DNA of 39,510 nucleotides from Miltoncostaeales bacterium (GCA_030829765.1 JAUROO010000040.1:1-39510), one strand, 5' to 3'. Shown: positions 17,681-27,463, numbered from the stretch's first letter. A program made the numbers and translations. The notes: generated by a model not told the origin, from the letters alone.

Positions 17681-19024
17681 TCAGGCGGCCCCCGCCGGTT
17701 GCGGCACGGCCACCCGATGCCCTGCCAGCGTCGTGGACGTCGCCGCGTCGATCATCACGGGCACGATCGTCCCGGCCTCCGCTGCCCCGTCGAAGTTGAC
17801 CGTCACGTTGTGCGACGACCGGCCGCTCATCCGCGACGGGTCGGTGCGCGACGGCCCCTCCACCAGGACGTCCGCGACCCGCCCGACGTGACGGGCCAGG
17901 CGCTCACGCGCAGTGGCCTGGACCACCTCGATGAGGCGCGCGATGCGCTCGGACTTCACCTCCGGGCGAACGTCGTCCTCCATCTGCTCGCCTGCCTCGG
18001 TTCCCGGGCGCGCCGAGTACACGAAGGTGTACGCACCGTCGTATCCCGCCTCGCGCACCAGCGATTCGGTGTCGGCGAAGTCGGCGTCCGTCTCGCCGGG
18101 GAAGCCGACGATCAGGTCGGTGGTCAACGCGACGTCCGGAACTGCCTCACGGATGCGCCCCACCAGGTCGAGGTACCGCTCCCGGTCATACGTACGGCGC
18201 ATGGCCTTGAGAACGCGGCTCGACCCCGACTGCGCGGGCAGGTGGATGTGCGCGCACACCTCGGGCACGTCGCGGTGGACGGCGATCACGTCCGCGCGGA
18301 TGTCCTTGGGATGGGGGCTCGTGTACCGGACGCGCCGGATCCCCGGCACGGCCGCAGCCGCTGCCAAGAGCTCCGCGAATCCCATGCGCGCATCGGCCGG
18401 AAGGTCCCGGCCATAGGAGTTCACGTTCTGGCCGAGCAGCGTGACCTCCACCACCCCGTCGTCAGCCTGGGCCGCGACCTCCTCCAGGATCGCCTGCGGC
18501 GGGCGGCTGCTCTCACGACCGCGCACCGAGGGCACGATGCAGTACGAGCAGACGCAGTTGCAGCCCACCGAGATCTGCACCCAGGCCTGATGCGGCCGCT
18601 CGCGCAGCGACGGCAGGTCCCCGCTGAACCGCCCGTCGAACGTGAATGCGCCCACTGACTGCAGGCGCTCGCGCGCGAGCAACTCGCCCAGGCGGGTCAC
18701 CTCGCCGGGCCCGAACGCGATGTCCACGAAGGGGAAGTCGCGGAACACCGACTCCTTCTGGCTCTGGGCCCAGCACCCGCCCACGGCCACCACCACGTCG
18801 GGCCGCTCGCGCTTGATACGCCGCGCATCGCCCAGGTTGCCCATGAAGCGCTCATCCGCCGACCCGCGGATCGTGCATGTGTTGAACACGATCAGGTCCG
18901 CGCCATCGCGATCCGGGCTCTCGTGGTAGCCGAGGGTGCCGAGCAGTCCACGCATCCGCTCGGAGTCATGCGCGTTCATCTGGCACCCGAAGGTGGTCAG
19001 GTGGTACCGGGGCATGGCCGCCAT
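17681..19024 (-). CDS. miaB: tRNA-2-methylthio-N6-dimethylallyladenosine synthase
   Basis: YHLTTFGCQMNAHDSERMRGLL..., radical SAM motif VGCNCVCSYCIVPSVRGRE, C-terminal TRAM-like region; next to miaA. Confidence 0.95.
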   Translation of the reverse strand: MAAMPRYHLTTFGCQMNAHDSERMRGLLGTLGYHESPDRDGADLIVFNTCTIRGSADERFMGNLGDARRIKRERPDVVVAVGGCWAQSQKESVFRDFPFVDIAFGPGEVTRLGELLARERLQSVGAFTFDGRFSGDLPSLRERPHQAWVQISVGCNCVCSYCIVPSVRGRESSRPPQAILEEVAAQADDGVVEVTLLGQNVNSYGRDLPADARMGFAELLAAAAAVPGIRRVRYTSPHPKDIRADVIAVHRDVPEVCAHIHLPAQSGSSRVLKAMRRTYDRERYLDLVGRIREAVPDVALTTDLIVGFPGETDADFADTESLVREAGYDGAYTFVYSARPGTEAGEQMEDDVRPEVKSERIARLIEVVQATARERLARHVGRVADVLVEGPSRTDPSRMSGRSSHNVTVNFDGAAEAGTIVPVMIDAATSTTLAGHRVAVPQPAGAA

Positions 19025-19029
19025 CGTAG

Positions 19030-19063
19030 CCCCGCGCCCGCGGCGTCGCCGACGGGCGCGGGG
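19030..19063 (-). terminator. Strong GC-rich hairpin between recA and miaB
   Basis: CCCCGCGCCCG-CGGCG-T-CGCCG-A-CGGGCGCGGGG: 11-bp perfect outer stem plus 5-bp inner stem; no obvious U-tract. Confidence 0.6.
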
Positions 19064-19076
19064 CCGCGGTGGGGTC

Positions 19077-20195
19077 CTACGCGGCCTTCACCTCTGCTGC
19101 GGCATCCTCCGTGCCACCTGCGACCTCCAGGACCTCGCCGGTCTCCGGGTCCACGACCAGGCCATCCTGCGGGATGATGCCGGTGGCCTCGCGGATGCGC
19201 CGCTCGATCTCGTCCGCGATGTCGGTGTGCTCGAGCAGGAATGCCCGCGCGGCATTGCGCCCCTGGCCCAGACGGTCATCACCGAACGAGTAATACGCGC
19301 CGCTCTTCGTGAGGATGTCGTGCTCGATGCCGAGGTCCAGCAGGGAGCCCTCGCGCGACACGCCCTCCCCGTAGAGGATGTCGAACTCCGCCTGCCGGAA
19401 CGGGGGCGCCACCTTGTTCTTCACCACCTTCACGCGGGCGCGGCTGCCGATCACCTCGGCGCCCTCCTTCAGGTTCTCGATGCGCCGGACATCCAGGCGC
19501 ACCGAGGAATAGAACTTCAGGGCGCGGCCGCCCGGCGTGGTCTCGGGTGAGCCGAACATCACGCCGATCTTCTCGCGGAGCTGGTTGGTGAACACGCAGA
19601 TGGTGCCGGCGCGGTTCAACGTGCCCGCAAGCTTGCGGAGCGCCTGGCTCATCAGGCGCGCCTGGAGGCCCACATGCGTGTCGCCCATCTCACCCTCGAT
19701 CTCGGCCTTGGGCACCAGGGCGGCCACCGAGTCGATCGCCACCACGTCCAGCGAACCGGAGCGCACCAGCAGGTCGGCGATCTCCAGCGCCTGCTCGCCA
19801 TGGTCGGGCTGGGACACCAGGAGCTCATCCGTGTTCACGCCGATGCGTCGCGCATAGGCGGGGTCCAGCGAGTGCTCGGCGTCGATGAAGGCGGCCAGTC
19901 CGCCCCGCTGCTGGGCCTGTGCCATCACGTGGTAGAGCAGGGTGGTCTTGCCCGATGCCTCCGGGCCGAAGATCTCGACGATGCGGCCGCGCGGAAGGCC
20001 CCCGATGCCCAGGGCGATGTCCAGCGGAAGCGCGCCCGTGGGCACGTAGTCGATGTCGGTCTGCGGCATGTCGCCCATCCGCATGATCGCGCCCTTGCCG
20101 AACTGCTTCTCGATCTGCGCGACCGCCGATCCCAGTGCCTCGGACTTCTCCACGGTGCCCCCCTGTCGCGCGCCTGCCGGCGCCCCTTGCGTCAT
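19077..20195 (-). CDS. recA: Recombinase RecA
   Basis: IMRMGDM...[38 protein letters not shown]...[14 protein letters not shown]...[20 protein letters not shown]...[36 protein letters not shown] at 20193-20195; the track ORF extends spuriously upstream. Confidence 0.97.
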   Translation of the reverse strand: MTQGAPAGARQGGTVEKSEALGSAVAQIEKQFGKGAIMRMGDMPQTDIDYVPTGALPLDIALGIGGLPRGRIVEIFGPEASGKTTLLYHVMAQAQQRGGLAAFIDAEHSLDPAYARRIGVNTDELLVSQPDHGEQALEIADLLVRSGSLDVVAIDSVAALVPKAEIEGEMGDTHVGLQARLMSQALRKLAGTLNRAGTICVFTNQLREKIGVMFGSPETTPGGRALKFYSSVRLDVRRIENLKEGAEVIGSRARVKVVKNKVAPPFRQAEFDILYGEGVSREGSLLDLGIEHDILTKSGAYYSFGDDRLGQGRNAARAFLLEHTDIADEIERRIREATGIIPQDGLVVDPETGEVLEVAGGTEDAAAEVKAA

Positions 20196-20211
20196 CTCGG
20201 TACCCGGGCGG

Positions 20212-20217
20212 AGTCTA
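20212..20217 (-). promoter_or_regulatory. Putative recA -10 element (TAGACT)
   Basis: Reverse strand TAGACT 16 nt upstream of the recA ATG, with the LexA box covering the expected -35 zone. Confidence 0.4.
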
Positions 20218-20236
20218 GGTCGCCGCCCGGTCGTAT

Positions 20237-20250
20237 GGAACACATGTTCG
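20237..20250 (-). promoter_or_regulatory. LexA (SOS/Cheo-type) operator upstream of recA
   Basis: Reverse strand CGAACATGTGTTCC matches CGAACRNRYGTTYC at every position; 41 nt upstream of the recA ATG. Confidence 0.8.
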
Positions 20251-20344
20251 CACAGGGACCGGACGCTCCTTCCCCGCCGCGGACAGTAGGGGCCAACCGC
20301 GCACCACCAATGCGCAGCGGTGCGCTTTGGCGCGCACAGCCGCG

Positions 20345-21580
20345 TCAGCCGGCGAGTGCCTGGCGCAGGAGGTGCAGGGCGATGGTGGCCGCCCTCGTGC
20401 GGATGCGTTCGCGGTCGCCGTGCAGCCGGAGTTCCCGCACCTCCTCGTGGCCGGGACCCGCCACGCACACGTACACCAGGCCGACCGGCTTCTGCGCAGT
20501 CGCGCCGCCCGGCCCCGCGATGCCGGTGACGGCGACGGACCAGTCCGCGCCGAGCGCAGCGCGTGCTCCACGCGCCATTTGCCGGGCCACGGGACCGGAC
20601 ACCGCCCCGTGCTCGTCCAGCATCGACCGGGGAACAGCCAGCACCGCGTGCTTGGCGTCGTCCGAGTAGGAGACCACGCCGCCGAGGTACCATGCGCTGG
20701 CCCCGGCCACGCCCGTGAGCCGCGCCCCGATCATGCCCCCCGTGCACGACTCCGCGGTCGCCAGGGCCTCTCCACGCTCTGCCAGGAGCCGACCAACCAC
20801 CTCCTCCACACCGGCGCCATCGCGGGAGAAGATCGCACCTGGGAAGCGTGCCTCGAGCAGGGCGGTGAAGGCGTCGGCCTCGGGGCCCGGCGGCCTGAGC
20901 GTCACCTCGAGCTCACCCGGGCGCGCGCACACGCCCACCACCAGGCCGCGGCCCTCCGGATCGGACTCGTCCAGGACCTGCATGAACTCGGACTCCACCA
21001 CCCCCGCCATCCGCAGTTCGCGCGGCGCGCCGCCGCCCGCAGCGTCCAGCACCCGGGCCACCACGGGCACCTGACGTGCGTCCTCCCACGCCGCCCGGCA
21101 CTCCCACGGCGGGCCGGGCAGCACCACCACCACAGTGCCCCCGGCTTCCACCACCGCCCCCGGAGCCGTGCCCGCCGGGGGCAGTACCACTGCCCCCTCC
21201 GGCACCTGGGCCTGCTTCCGGGCCCCGCGCTCCCGGGCCGCGTGGGGCCCGCGCACGGGGACCCGCTCGAGCGCGGCCTGCACGAGCGCGAGCGCCGCGG
21301 GGTCCTCCACCAGGCTCCTGCCCGAGGCGCGCGCCACGGCTTCCATGGTGCGGTCGTCGTGCGTGGGCCCCAGACCACCGGTCACCACCACCAGGTCCAC
21401 GCCGCCCGAGAACGCGAGCCGCACCGCATCCCGGATGTCGTCGAGGCCATCCCCCACCACGATCGTGCGGGTCAGTGACACGCCGGCTGCTGCCAGGTGG
21501 GCCCCGATCATCGCGCCGTTCTCGTCGCGTACCCGACCCTCCAGCACCTCCGTGCCGGTCACCACCACCGCCGCGCGCAC
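20345..21580 (-). CDS. cinA: CinA family protein (MoCF-like domain plus C-terminal nicotinamide-nucleotide amidase domain)
   Basis: [21 protein letters not shown]...[20 protein letters not shown]...[38 protein letters not shown]...[19 protein letters not shown]; immediately upstream of recA. Confidence 0.95.
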   Translation of the reverse strand: MRAAVVVTGTEVLEGRVRDENGAMIGAHLAAAGVSLTRTIVVGDGLDDIRDAVRLAFSGGVDLVVVTGGLGPTHDDRTMEAVARASGRSLVEDPAALALVQAALERVPVRGPHAARERGARKQAQVPEGAVVLPPAGTAPGAVVEAGGTVVVVLPGPPWECRAAWEDARQVPVVARVLDAAGGGAPRELRMAGVVESEFMQVLDESDPEGRGLVVGVCARPGELEVTLRPPGPEADAFTALLEARFPGAIFSRDGAGVEEVVGRLLAERGEALATAESCTGGMIGARLTGVAGASAWYLGGVVSYSDDAKHAVLAVPRSMLDEHGAVSGPVARQMARGARAALGADWSVAVTGIAGPGGATAQKPVGLVYVCVAGPGHEEVRELRLHGDRERIRTRAATIALHLLRQALAG

Positions 21581-21583
21581 GGC

Positions 21584-22306
21584 TCAGCCCGCGGGCAGTC
21601 GCTCGACGCCGGTGCGCGTGATGAGGAACGTCCCCGTGCCGCCCGTGATCTGCACGGGCTCCCCGTCGATGGTGACGCCGATCGCCTTCGGCGCACCGAT
21701 CCGCACCCACGCGGACTCGGCGACCGGGAACGTGCGGGAGGCGCCCGGAACGAGCACGCCGCTGTACAGGGTGGGACCGTCCTCCGAGCCCCGTCGCACC
21801 TCGAGGTAGCTGCCCCGCGATCCCTCGCCCCGGAAGCCCACCTCCACCGGCGGTTGCGGAGCAGTGGCAGTAGTGGGCGTCGACTGGGCCGTCGGCGTGC
21901 TGCTGGTCGGCGTCCCCGCGGGGGATTCCCCGCCACCCACGCCGAGCCAGGCCAGGAGGGCCACTCCCGTCACGCCGCCGATGGCGAGCCACAGCAGCTG
22001 CGCCTCGCGCCGGCGTGGGCCCGCACCGACAGATCGCCGACTCCGGCGGGAGGTGTCGCCGTCCCCGGAGAACTCCCCGAAGCGGGAGTCGTATTCGTCC
22101 AGCACCAGTTCCGCATCGAGACCCAGGTAGTTCGCATACGCACGCAGGAACCCGCGGACGTACGAGGGGTCGGGGAGCAGGTCGAATTGCTCCTCCTCCA
22201 TGGCACGCAGGTACCGGGAGCGTATGCGCGTCCCGGCCTCCGCCGTGGGGTAGTCGATGCCCTGCCGCACGCGGGCCTCGCGAAGGCTGTTGCCGATCTC
22301 AAACGT
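21584..22306 (-). CDS. RodZ-like membrane HTH protein (HTH, TM, C-terminal DUF4115-like domain); probable non-canonical start
   Basis: In-frame [ACG]FEIGNSLREARVRQGIDYPTAEAGTRIRSRYLRAMEEEQFDLLPDPSYVRGFLRAYANYLGLD, TM LLWLAIGGVTGVALLAWLGV, Thr/Pro linker, C-terminal beta domain. The track ORF starts at GTG 22270, inside the conserved HTH N-terminus. Confidence 0.85.
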   Translation of the reverse strand, partial: TFEIGNSLREARVRQGIDYPTAEAGTRIRSRYLRAMEEEQFDLLPDPSYVRGFLRAYANYLGLDAELVLDEYDSRFGEFSGDGDTSRRSRRSVGAGPRRREAQLLWLAIGGVTGVALLAWLGVGGGESPAGTPTSSTPTAQSTPTTATAPQPPVEVGFRGEGSRGSYLEVRRGSEDGPTLYSGVLVPGASRTFPVAESAWVRIGAPKAIGVTIDGEPVQITGGTGTFLITRTGVERLPAG

Positions 22307-22341
22307 GCCCCGACGCTATCACCGGCGGCGGGGCGGCGGGG

Positions 22342-24837
22342 CTAGGCGCCGGGGTCGTCGTCCGCGTCGACGCAGGCGATGCCCAGTACCCGGGGGATGT
22401 CCCCCTCGCCGATCAGCACGGTGCGGGGCTTCGACCCCTCGTGGCCGGAGATCACCCCGAGCCGCTCGAGAGAATCGACCAGGCGCCCGGCCCGCGCGTA
22501 GCCCACGCCCAGCCGGCGCTGCAGCAGCGATACCGAGGCGGTCCCCTGTTGCACGACGGTCTCCACGGCCGTGCGCAGCATCTCGTCACCGCCCGCGTCC
22601 ACCTCCGGCTCGGCCGGCTCGGCGCGCTCCAGCAAGTCCTCGCGCATCTCCGGCGCGCCCTGGCGCCGCCAGTGGTCGGTGATGGCCAGGATCTCGTCCT
22701 CGCCGACGTAGGCCCCCTGGAGGCGCTGCAGGCGCGATGTGCCAACCGGGCGGAACAGCATGTCACCGTTGCCGAGCAGGCTCTCCGCGCCACCGGAGTC
22801 CAGCACCACGCGCGAATCCACCTGGGACGACACCGCGAACGCGATACGCGATGGCACATTGGCCTTGATCATCCCGGTGATCACATCGACCGATGGCCGC
22901 TGCGTGGCCAGCACCAGGTGGATGCCGACCGCCCGCGCCTTCTGGGCGATGCGGATGATGGCGTCCTCCACCTCGCCCGGGGCGACCATCATGAGGTCGG
23001 CCAGCTCGTCGATCACCACCAGGATGTGCGGGATCTCCGACAACCCCTGGTCGCGCCGGATGGCATTCCAGTCGGTGAGGTTGCGCGCCCGCGCCGCGCC
23101 CATGATCTCGTAGCGCGACTCCATCTCCCGCACGATGTTCGCCAGCACGGCCGTGGCGTTCTTCATGTTCGTCACGACCGGGGTCAGGAGGTGGGGAATC
23201 CCCTCGTAGTGGTTGAGCTCCACCTTCTTCGGGTCGATCATGACCAGGCGCAGCTGGTCCGGCGTGGCGCGCAGCAGGATCGAGGCGAGGAGCCCGTTGA
23301 GGCACACGCTCTTCCCGGTGCCCGTCGAGCCCGCGATGAGCAGGTGCGGCATCCGGGCGATGTCCAGGAAGACCGCCTTGCCGCCGATATCCAGCCCGAG
23401 CCACGCTGCGAGCGGGCCGGTGCCCTCCGGGAAGTCCCGCCAGACGTCCCCCAGGGTCACCATGCTGGCGTCGCGGTTGGGGACCTCCACGCCCACCGCC
23501 TGCTTGCCGGGAATCGGGGCCAGGATCCTGAGCTCGTCGGTGGCCGCGAGGGCGTACGCCAGGTCGTCGCGCAGGTTCGACACCTTGGCCACCTTGGTGC
23601 CCGGTGCAAGCCGCAGTTCGTACCGTGTAACCCGGGGCCCCGATATGGCGTCGACCATCTCGGCCTCCACGCCGAACTCGGCCAGCGCCTCCACGAGGCG
23701 GCGGGAGGTGTCACGCACCTGCGCCACCGGCATCCGTGACACGCGGCCGGACGTGCGCAGCGACTTTCGTGGCGGGGTACGCCAGCCGCCGCGCGGCGCC
23801 CCGCCCGCAGCACCGTGCACGTCCTCGTCCGGCGCCGGCTCGTCGGCCGCCCCGTCACCGGCCGCCGCGGCAGCCGGGACCTCGACCGGCATGAAGGGAT
23901 CCCCGTCGGCATCGTCGCCGGCATCATCCAGCGGGTCATCCAGCACGTCGTGCGCGTCCGCGTCGGGGAACAGGTCGGCCGCCTCCCCGGCGTCATCGCC
24001 GTCATCGTCGGCGCCGCCCGGGGCGGGACCACCCGCAAGCGCGGGGCTGGGCGGCAGGTGGCCTTCCTCACCGAAGATATCCGGAAAGCTGTCCGCCCCA
24101 TCCACGGGGTCGACGCCCGGCTCGCGCCGCGTGCTGGGCGCGGCGACCGTGCGCGCGATGGCACGGGCCTCCTCCCCCGCGCGCCGGCTGCCGCGCACGG
24201 CGGTGCCCGTCGCGGTGGCCACGCCGCGCCCCACGGCGACCCCGGCCGCCTGCACTCCACGGCCGGAACCACGCAGCGCCTCGCCCAGCGATGCACCGCT
24301 CATCAGCACCATGCCGGCGGCGATGCCGAGCACGGTCAGGATGTTCGCACCCGCCGGGCCTATGGTGCTGTCCGCCGCCCACCACAGGCCCGCGCCGATC
24401 AGCCCGCCGGTGGCCTGCATCTCGTCCATGTCGAACGTGCCCGTTGCGGTGGCCATTCCCTCGCCGAATAGCCCGGATGCCAGGCCAAGCACGATTGCCA
24501 GGCCGGCCAGCAGCGCACCAATGCGGAACGGTGTGGAGTCGAACACCGGGATGCGGACGATGAGGTGGATACCGATCGCGACCATCACGAGCGGCGCCAG
24601 CCCCACGCCGCGACCCACGAACACGCGGATGAACTCCTCGAGGTACTGGCCGAACATCCCGCCGCTCACCCCGGCGAACACGACCGCGCCGAGGAATGCC
24701 CCGAGGGCGATGAGCGCGAGGCCGCCGATCTCGCGGTAGCCGCCACCCGGGCGCCGGGGCGGGGGTGCCGCACGACGCGACGACGATCCCTTGCGGGACC
24801 CGGAACGCGTGCGGGCCTTCGAGGCAGTCGCGGGCAT
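22342..24837 (-). CDS. ftsK: DNA translocase FtsK/SpoIIIE
   Basis: N-terminal TM helices, acidic linker, PHLLIAGSTGTGKSVCLNGLL Walker A, VVIDELADLMM Walker B, C-terminal gamma winged helix (LLQRRLGVGYARAGRLVDSLERLGVI). Confidence 0.96.
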   Translation of the reverse strand: MPATASKARTRSGSRKGSSSRRAAPPPRRPGGGYREIGGLALIALGAFLGAVVFAGVSGGMFGQYLEEFIRVFVGRGVGLAPLVMVAIGIHLIVRIPVFDSTPFRIGALLAGLAIVLGLASGLFGEGMATATGTFDMDEMQATGGLIGAGLWWAADSTIGPAGANILTVLGIAAGMVLMSGASLGEALRGSGRGVQAAGVAVGRGVATATGTAVRGSRRAGEEARAIARTVAAPSTRREPGVDPVDGADSFPDIFGEEGHLPPSPALAGGPAPGGADDDGDDAGEAADLFPDADAHDVLDDPLDDAGDDADGDPFMPVEVPAAAAAGDGAADEPAPDEDVHGAAGGAPRGGWRTPPRKSLRTSGRVSRMPVAQVRDTSRRLVEALAEFGVEAEMVDAISGPRVTRYELRLAPGTKVAKVSNLRDDLAYALAATDELRILAPIPGKQAVGVEVPNRDASMVTLGDVWRDFPEGTGPLAAWLGLDIGGKAVFLDIARMPHLLIAGSTGTGKSVCLNGLLASILLRATPDQLRLVMIDPKKVELNHYEGIPHLLTPVVTNMKNATAVLANIVREMESRYEIMGAARARNLTDWNAIRRDQGLSEIPHILVVIDELADLMMVAPGEVEDAIIRIAQKARAVGIHLVLATQRPSVDVITGMIKANVPSRIAFAVSSQVDSRVVLDSGGAESLLGNGDMLFRPVGTSRLQRLQGAYVGEDEILAITDHWRRQGAPEMREDLLERAEPAEPEVDAGGDEMLRTAVETVVQQGTASVSLLQRRLGVGYARAGRLVDSLERLGVISGHEGSKPRTVLIGEGDIPRVLGIACVDADDDPGA

Positions 24838-24874
24838 ACGTGACCTATTTGGCCCCGCGAACCCGCGTTCCTTC

Positions 24875-26551
24875 CTAGACCTCGACCACCACCGGCAGGA
24901 TCACTGGCCGCTGGCGCGACTTCCGGTTGATGAGCGAGGCGACGGCATCGTGCAACTGCTTCTGGAGGACGTCGATCTCATGCACGCGCTCCTCGGACGA
25001 CTCGGCGATGCTCTCGGCCACCCGCTCGCGGATCGCATCGATCAAGAGGTCGTCCTCCGCCCCGCCGAAGCCGCGCGTGACGATGTCGGGCGTCCCCTCG
25101 ATGGTGCCGTCATGCGCGTCCACCTGCACCACGATGAGGACCAGCCCGTCCTCTGACATATGCCGGCGATCGCGCACGACCCCCTCCCCCACATCGGCCA
25201 CGCCGTAGGAGTCGACATAGGTGATGCCCGACGGCACGCGCCCGCTGATCACAGCCCCGTCGACGGTCACCTCCATCACGTCGCCGTTCTCGAGGATGAG
25301 GGTGCGCTCGGGGATGCCCAGCTTCGTCGCGAGGTCGGCGTGGGCCACCTGGTGGCGGGCCTCGCCGTGAATGGGCGCGAAGAATCGCGGGCGGACCAGC
25401 TGCAGCATCCAGGCGAGCTCATCGCGGACGGCGTGCCCCGATGCGTGGATGTCCGAGCGGTCATCCGGGGTCACCACGCGTGCGCCGGCGGCCACGAGCC
25501 GGTTGATGGTCTCGTCGATGGCGAGCTCGTTGCCGGGAATGCGCCGTGAGCTGTACACCACCGTGTCGCCGGCGCGGATGGTCACCCGGGGGTGGGCGTG
25601 ATTCGCCATTCGCCGGAGCGCCGACAGCGGCTCGCCCTGGCTGCCCGTGGTGAGGATCACCAGCTCATCGTCGGGGATCCGGTCGATCTCCTTGTCGGAG
25701 ATGATCACGCCGTCCGGGGCCTTCAGGTAGCCCAGATTGCGCGCCACGTTGACGTTGCGCACCATGGAGCGGCCGATCACGGCCACTACGCGGCCATCAC
25801 GGTAGGCGGCGTCGACCACCTGCTGCATGCGGTCGACCTGCGACGAGAAGGTGGTCACGATCACCCGGCCCGGCGAGGTGGCGAACAGGCTCGCGAGCGC
25901 CGGACCCACGGCCTCCTCTGCCCGCTTGCCCGAGACGGGCACGTCCGCGTTGGTCGAATCGCCCAGCATCACCAGCACGCCGCGATCACCCAGCCGGGCC
26001 AGGCCGGGGACGTCGCTGCGCGCGGCCGGTCCACCGATCGGCAGGTGGTCGAACTTGAAGTCGCCGGTGTGCAGCACCGTGCCGGCGGGCGAGTGCAGGG
26101 CCACGGCCACGCAATCGGGAATCGAGTGGGTCACGCGCAGGAACTCCGCCTCGAACGGGCCCACCCGTCGTGGCGGGTCCCCGGCCGCGACCTCGATGAG
26201 CTCGGCATCCCCGAGCAGGCGGTGCTCATCCAGCTTTCCGCGCACCAGCGCGAGGGTGAACCGGGTGCCGAGGATCGGCACCGGACCGACCTCGCGCAGG
26301 AACCAGGGCACGGCACCGATGTGATCCTCATGCCCGTGGGTGAGGATAAGGGCGTCGATGCGCGAGGCGTTCTCCGCCAGGTAGGTCATGTCCGGCAGCA
26401 CCAGGTCCACGCCCAGCTGGTCCGGTGTGGGGAATGTGACCCCGCAGTCGATGACCACCATCCGCCCGTCGTACTCGACCACGTAAAGGTTCTTGCCGAT
26501 CTCGCCCACCCCCCCGAGGGGGACGATGCGGATGGGGCCGGTCTCGCTCAT
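24875..26551 (-). CDS. rnj: Ribonuclease J
   Basis: IRIVPLGGVGEIGKNLYVVEYDGRMVVIDCGVTFP...LILTHGHEDHIGAVPW...VLHTGDFKFD...TTGSQGEPLSALRRMA...IHGEARH. ATG at 26549-26551 overlaps the dapA stop (ATGA). Confidence 0.96.
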   Translation of the reverse strand: MSETGPIRIVPLGGVGEIGKNLYVVEYDGRMVVIDCGVTFPTPDQLGVDLVLPDMTYLAENASRIDALILTHGHEDHIGAVPWFLREVGPVPILGTRFTLALVRGKLDEHRLLGDAELIEVAAGDPPRRVGPFEAEFLRVTHSIPDCVAVALHSPAGTVLHTGDFKFDHLPIGGPAARSDVPGLARLGDRGVLVMLGDSTNADVPVSGKRAEEAVGPALASLFATSPGRVIVTTFSSQVDRMQQVVDAAYRDGRVVAVIGRSMVRNVNVARNLGYLKAPDGVIISDKEIDRIPDDELVILTTGSQGEPLSALRRMANHAHPRVTIRAGDTVVYSSRRIPGNELAIDETINRLVAAGARVVTPDDRSDIHASGHAVRDELAWMLQLVRPRFFAPIHGEARHQVAHADLATKLGIPERTLILENGDVMEVTVDGAVISGRVPSGITYVDSYGVADVGEGVVRDRRHMSEDGLVLIVVQVDAHDGTIEGTPDIVTRGFGGAEDDLLIDAIRERVAESIAESSEERVHEIDVLQKQLHDAVASLINRKSRQRPVILPVVVEV

Positions 26552-27425
26552 GAGCCTCCGGTGATGCCGTGGTCGTCGAGCAGCGCGGCAAGTCGGCCGC
26601 GCTCGCCCGCAGTGGCCGAAACCAGCGGGAGGCGCAGGTGGTCGGTCGGAATCATTCCGCACATGACGAGCGCCGCCTTGATGAGGATGGGGTTGGTCGC
26701 CTCGAACAACCCGGACCACAGCGTAGTCAGCGAGGTGTCGATCGCCCGCGCACCATCGAGGTCCCCCGCGGCCGCGAGGGCAACCATCTGCTGCATCGCG
26801 TCACCCACGAGGTGCGACGCAACGGAGATCACGCCCGTCCCGCCCATCTCCAGGACCGGCATCAGCATGTCGTCGTTACCCGCATAGATGGCCAGGTCGC
26901 AGGCATCCATCACCTGCGCCAGCTGCGAGAGGTCGTCGTTCGCCTGCTTCAGCGCAATAACACCGGGGATCGCGGCGAGCTCGGCGATGAGCGCGGGCTC
27001 CATGTTCAGCGCCGTGCGCCCGGGGATGTTGTAGAGCACGACGGGCACCCCCACCTCTGCGATGGCCGCCACGTGGCGCCGGATGCCCTCGGCGGGGGGC
27101 TTGTTGTAATAGGGGTCACCACCAGCACCGCATCGGCACCGAGCTCGGCCGCGACCTGGGTGAGGTGCACCGAGTGCGCGGTGTCGTTGCTGCCCGTTCC
27201 GGCCACCATGGTGCCGCGCCCCCGCGTCTCCTCGCGGCCGGCCTCGAACAGCGCGATGCGCTCGACATCGCTGAGCGTCGAGGCCTCGCCCGTGGTCCCG
27301 GCCACCACGATCCCATCCGACCCGGAGTCGAGCAGGCGACGCACAAGCGCGCGATAGGCGGCCTCGTCGACGCCCCCCGATTCGTCGAAGGGCGTGACGG
27401 CCGCGGTGAGTACGGCTCCGAGCAC
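26548..27425 (-). CDS. dapA: 4-hydroxy-tetrahydrodipicolinate synthase, split by an apparent 1-nt frameshift
   Basis: N-part (V)LGAVLTAAVTPFDESGGVDEAAYRALVRRLLDSGSDGIVVAGTTGEASTLSD...ADAVLVVTP in one frame; HVAAIAEVGVPVVLYNIPGRTALNMEPALIAELA...VIALKQAND... in another. Length 878 nt, one short of a multiple of 3. Confidence 0.9.
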
Positions 27426-27432
27426 GGGCGGC

Positions 27433-27438
27433 AGTATA
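27433..27438 (-). promoter_or_regulatory. Putative -10 element (TATACT) of a leaderless dapA transcript
   Basis: Reverse strand TATACT-GCCGCCC-GTG; near-consensus -10 7 nt before the start codon. Confidence 0.55.
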
Positions 27439-27463
27439 GGGGCGGCTGTTCCGGCGGGGCGAC

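Noticed and set aside
19077-20195. RecA variant motif [12 protein letters not shown] (His where Thr is common)
   Set aside because: Probably lineage variation; the rest of RecA is canonical, and an alignment is needed before claiming anything.
20299-20325. Inverted repeat GCGCACC...GGTGCGC after cinA
   Set aside because: 7-bp arms with a 13-nt spacer and no T-tract; could be chance at this GC content.
22015-24739. Long forward ORFs (574 and 508 aa)
   Set aside because: Antisense to the RodZ-like gene and ftsK; low-complexity products.
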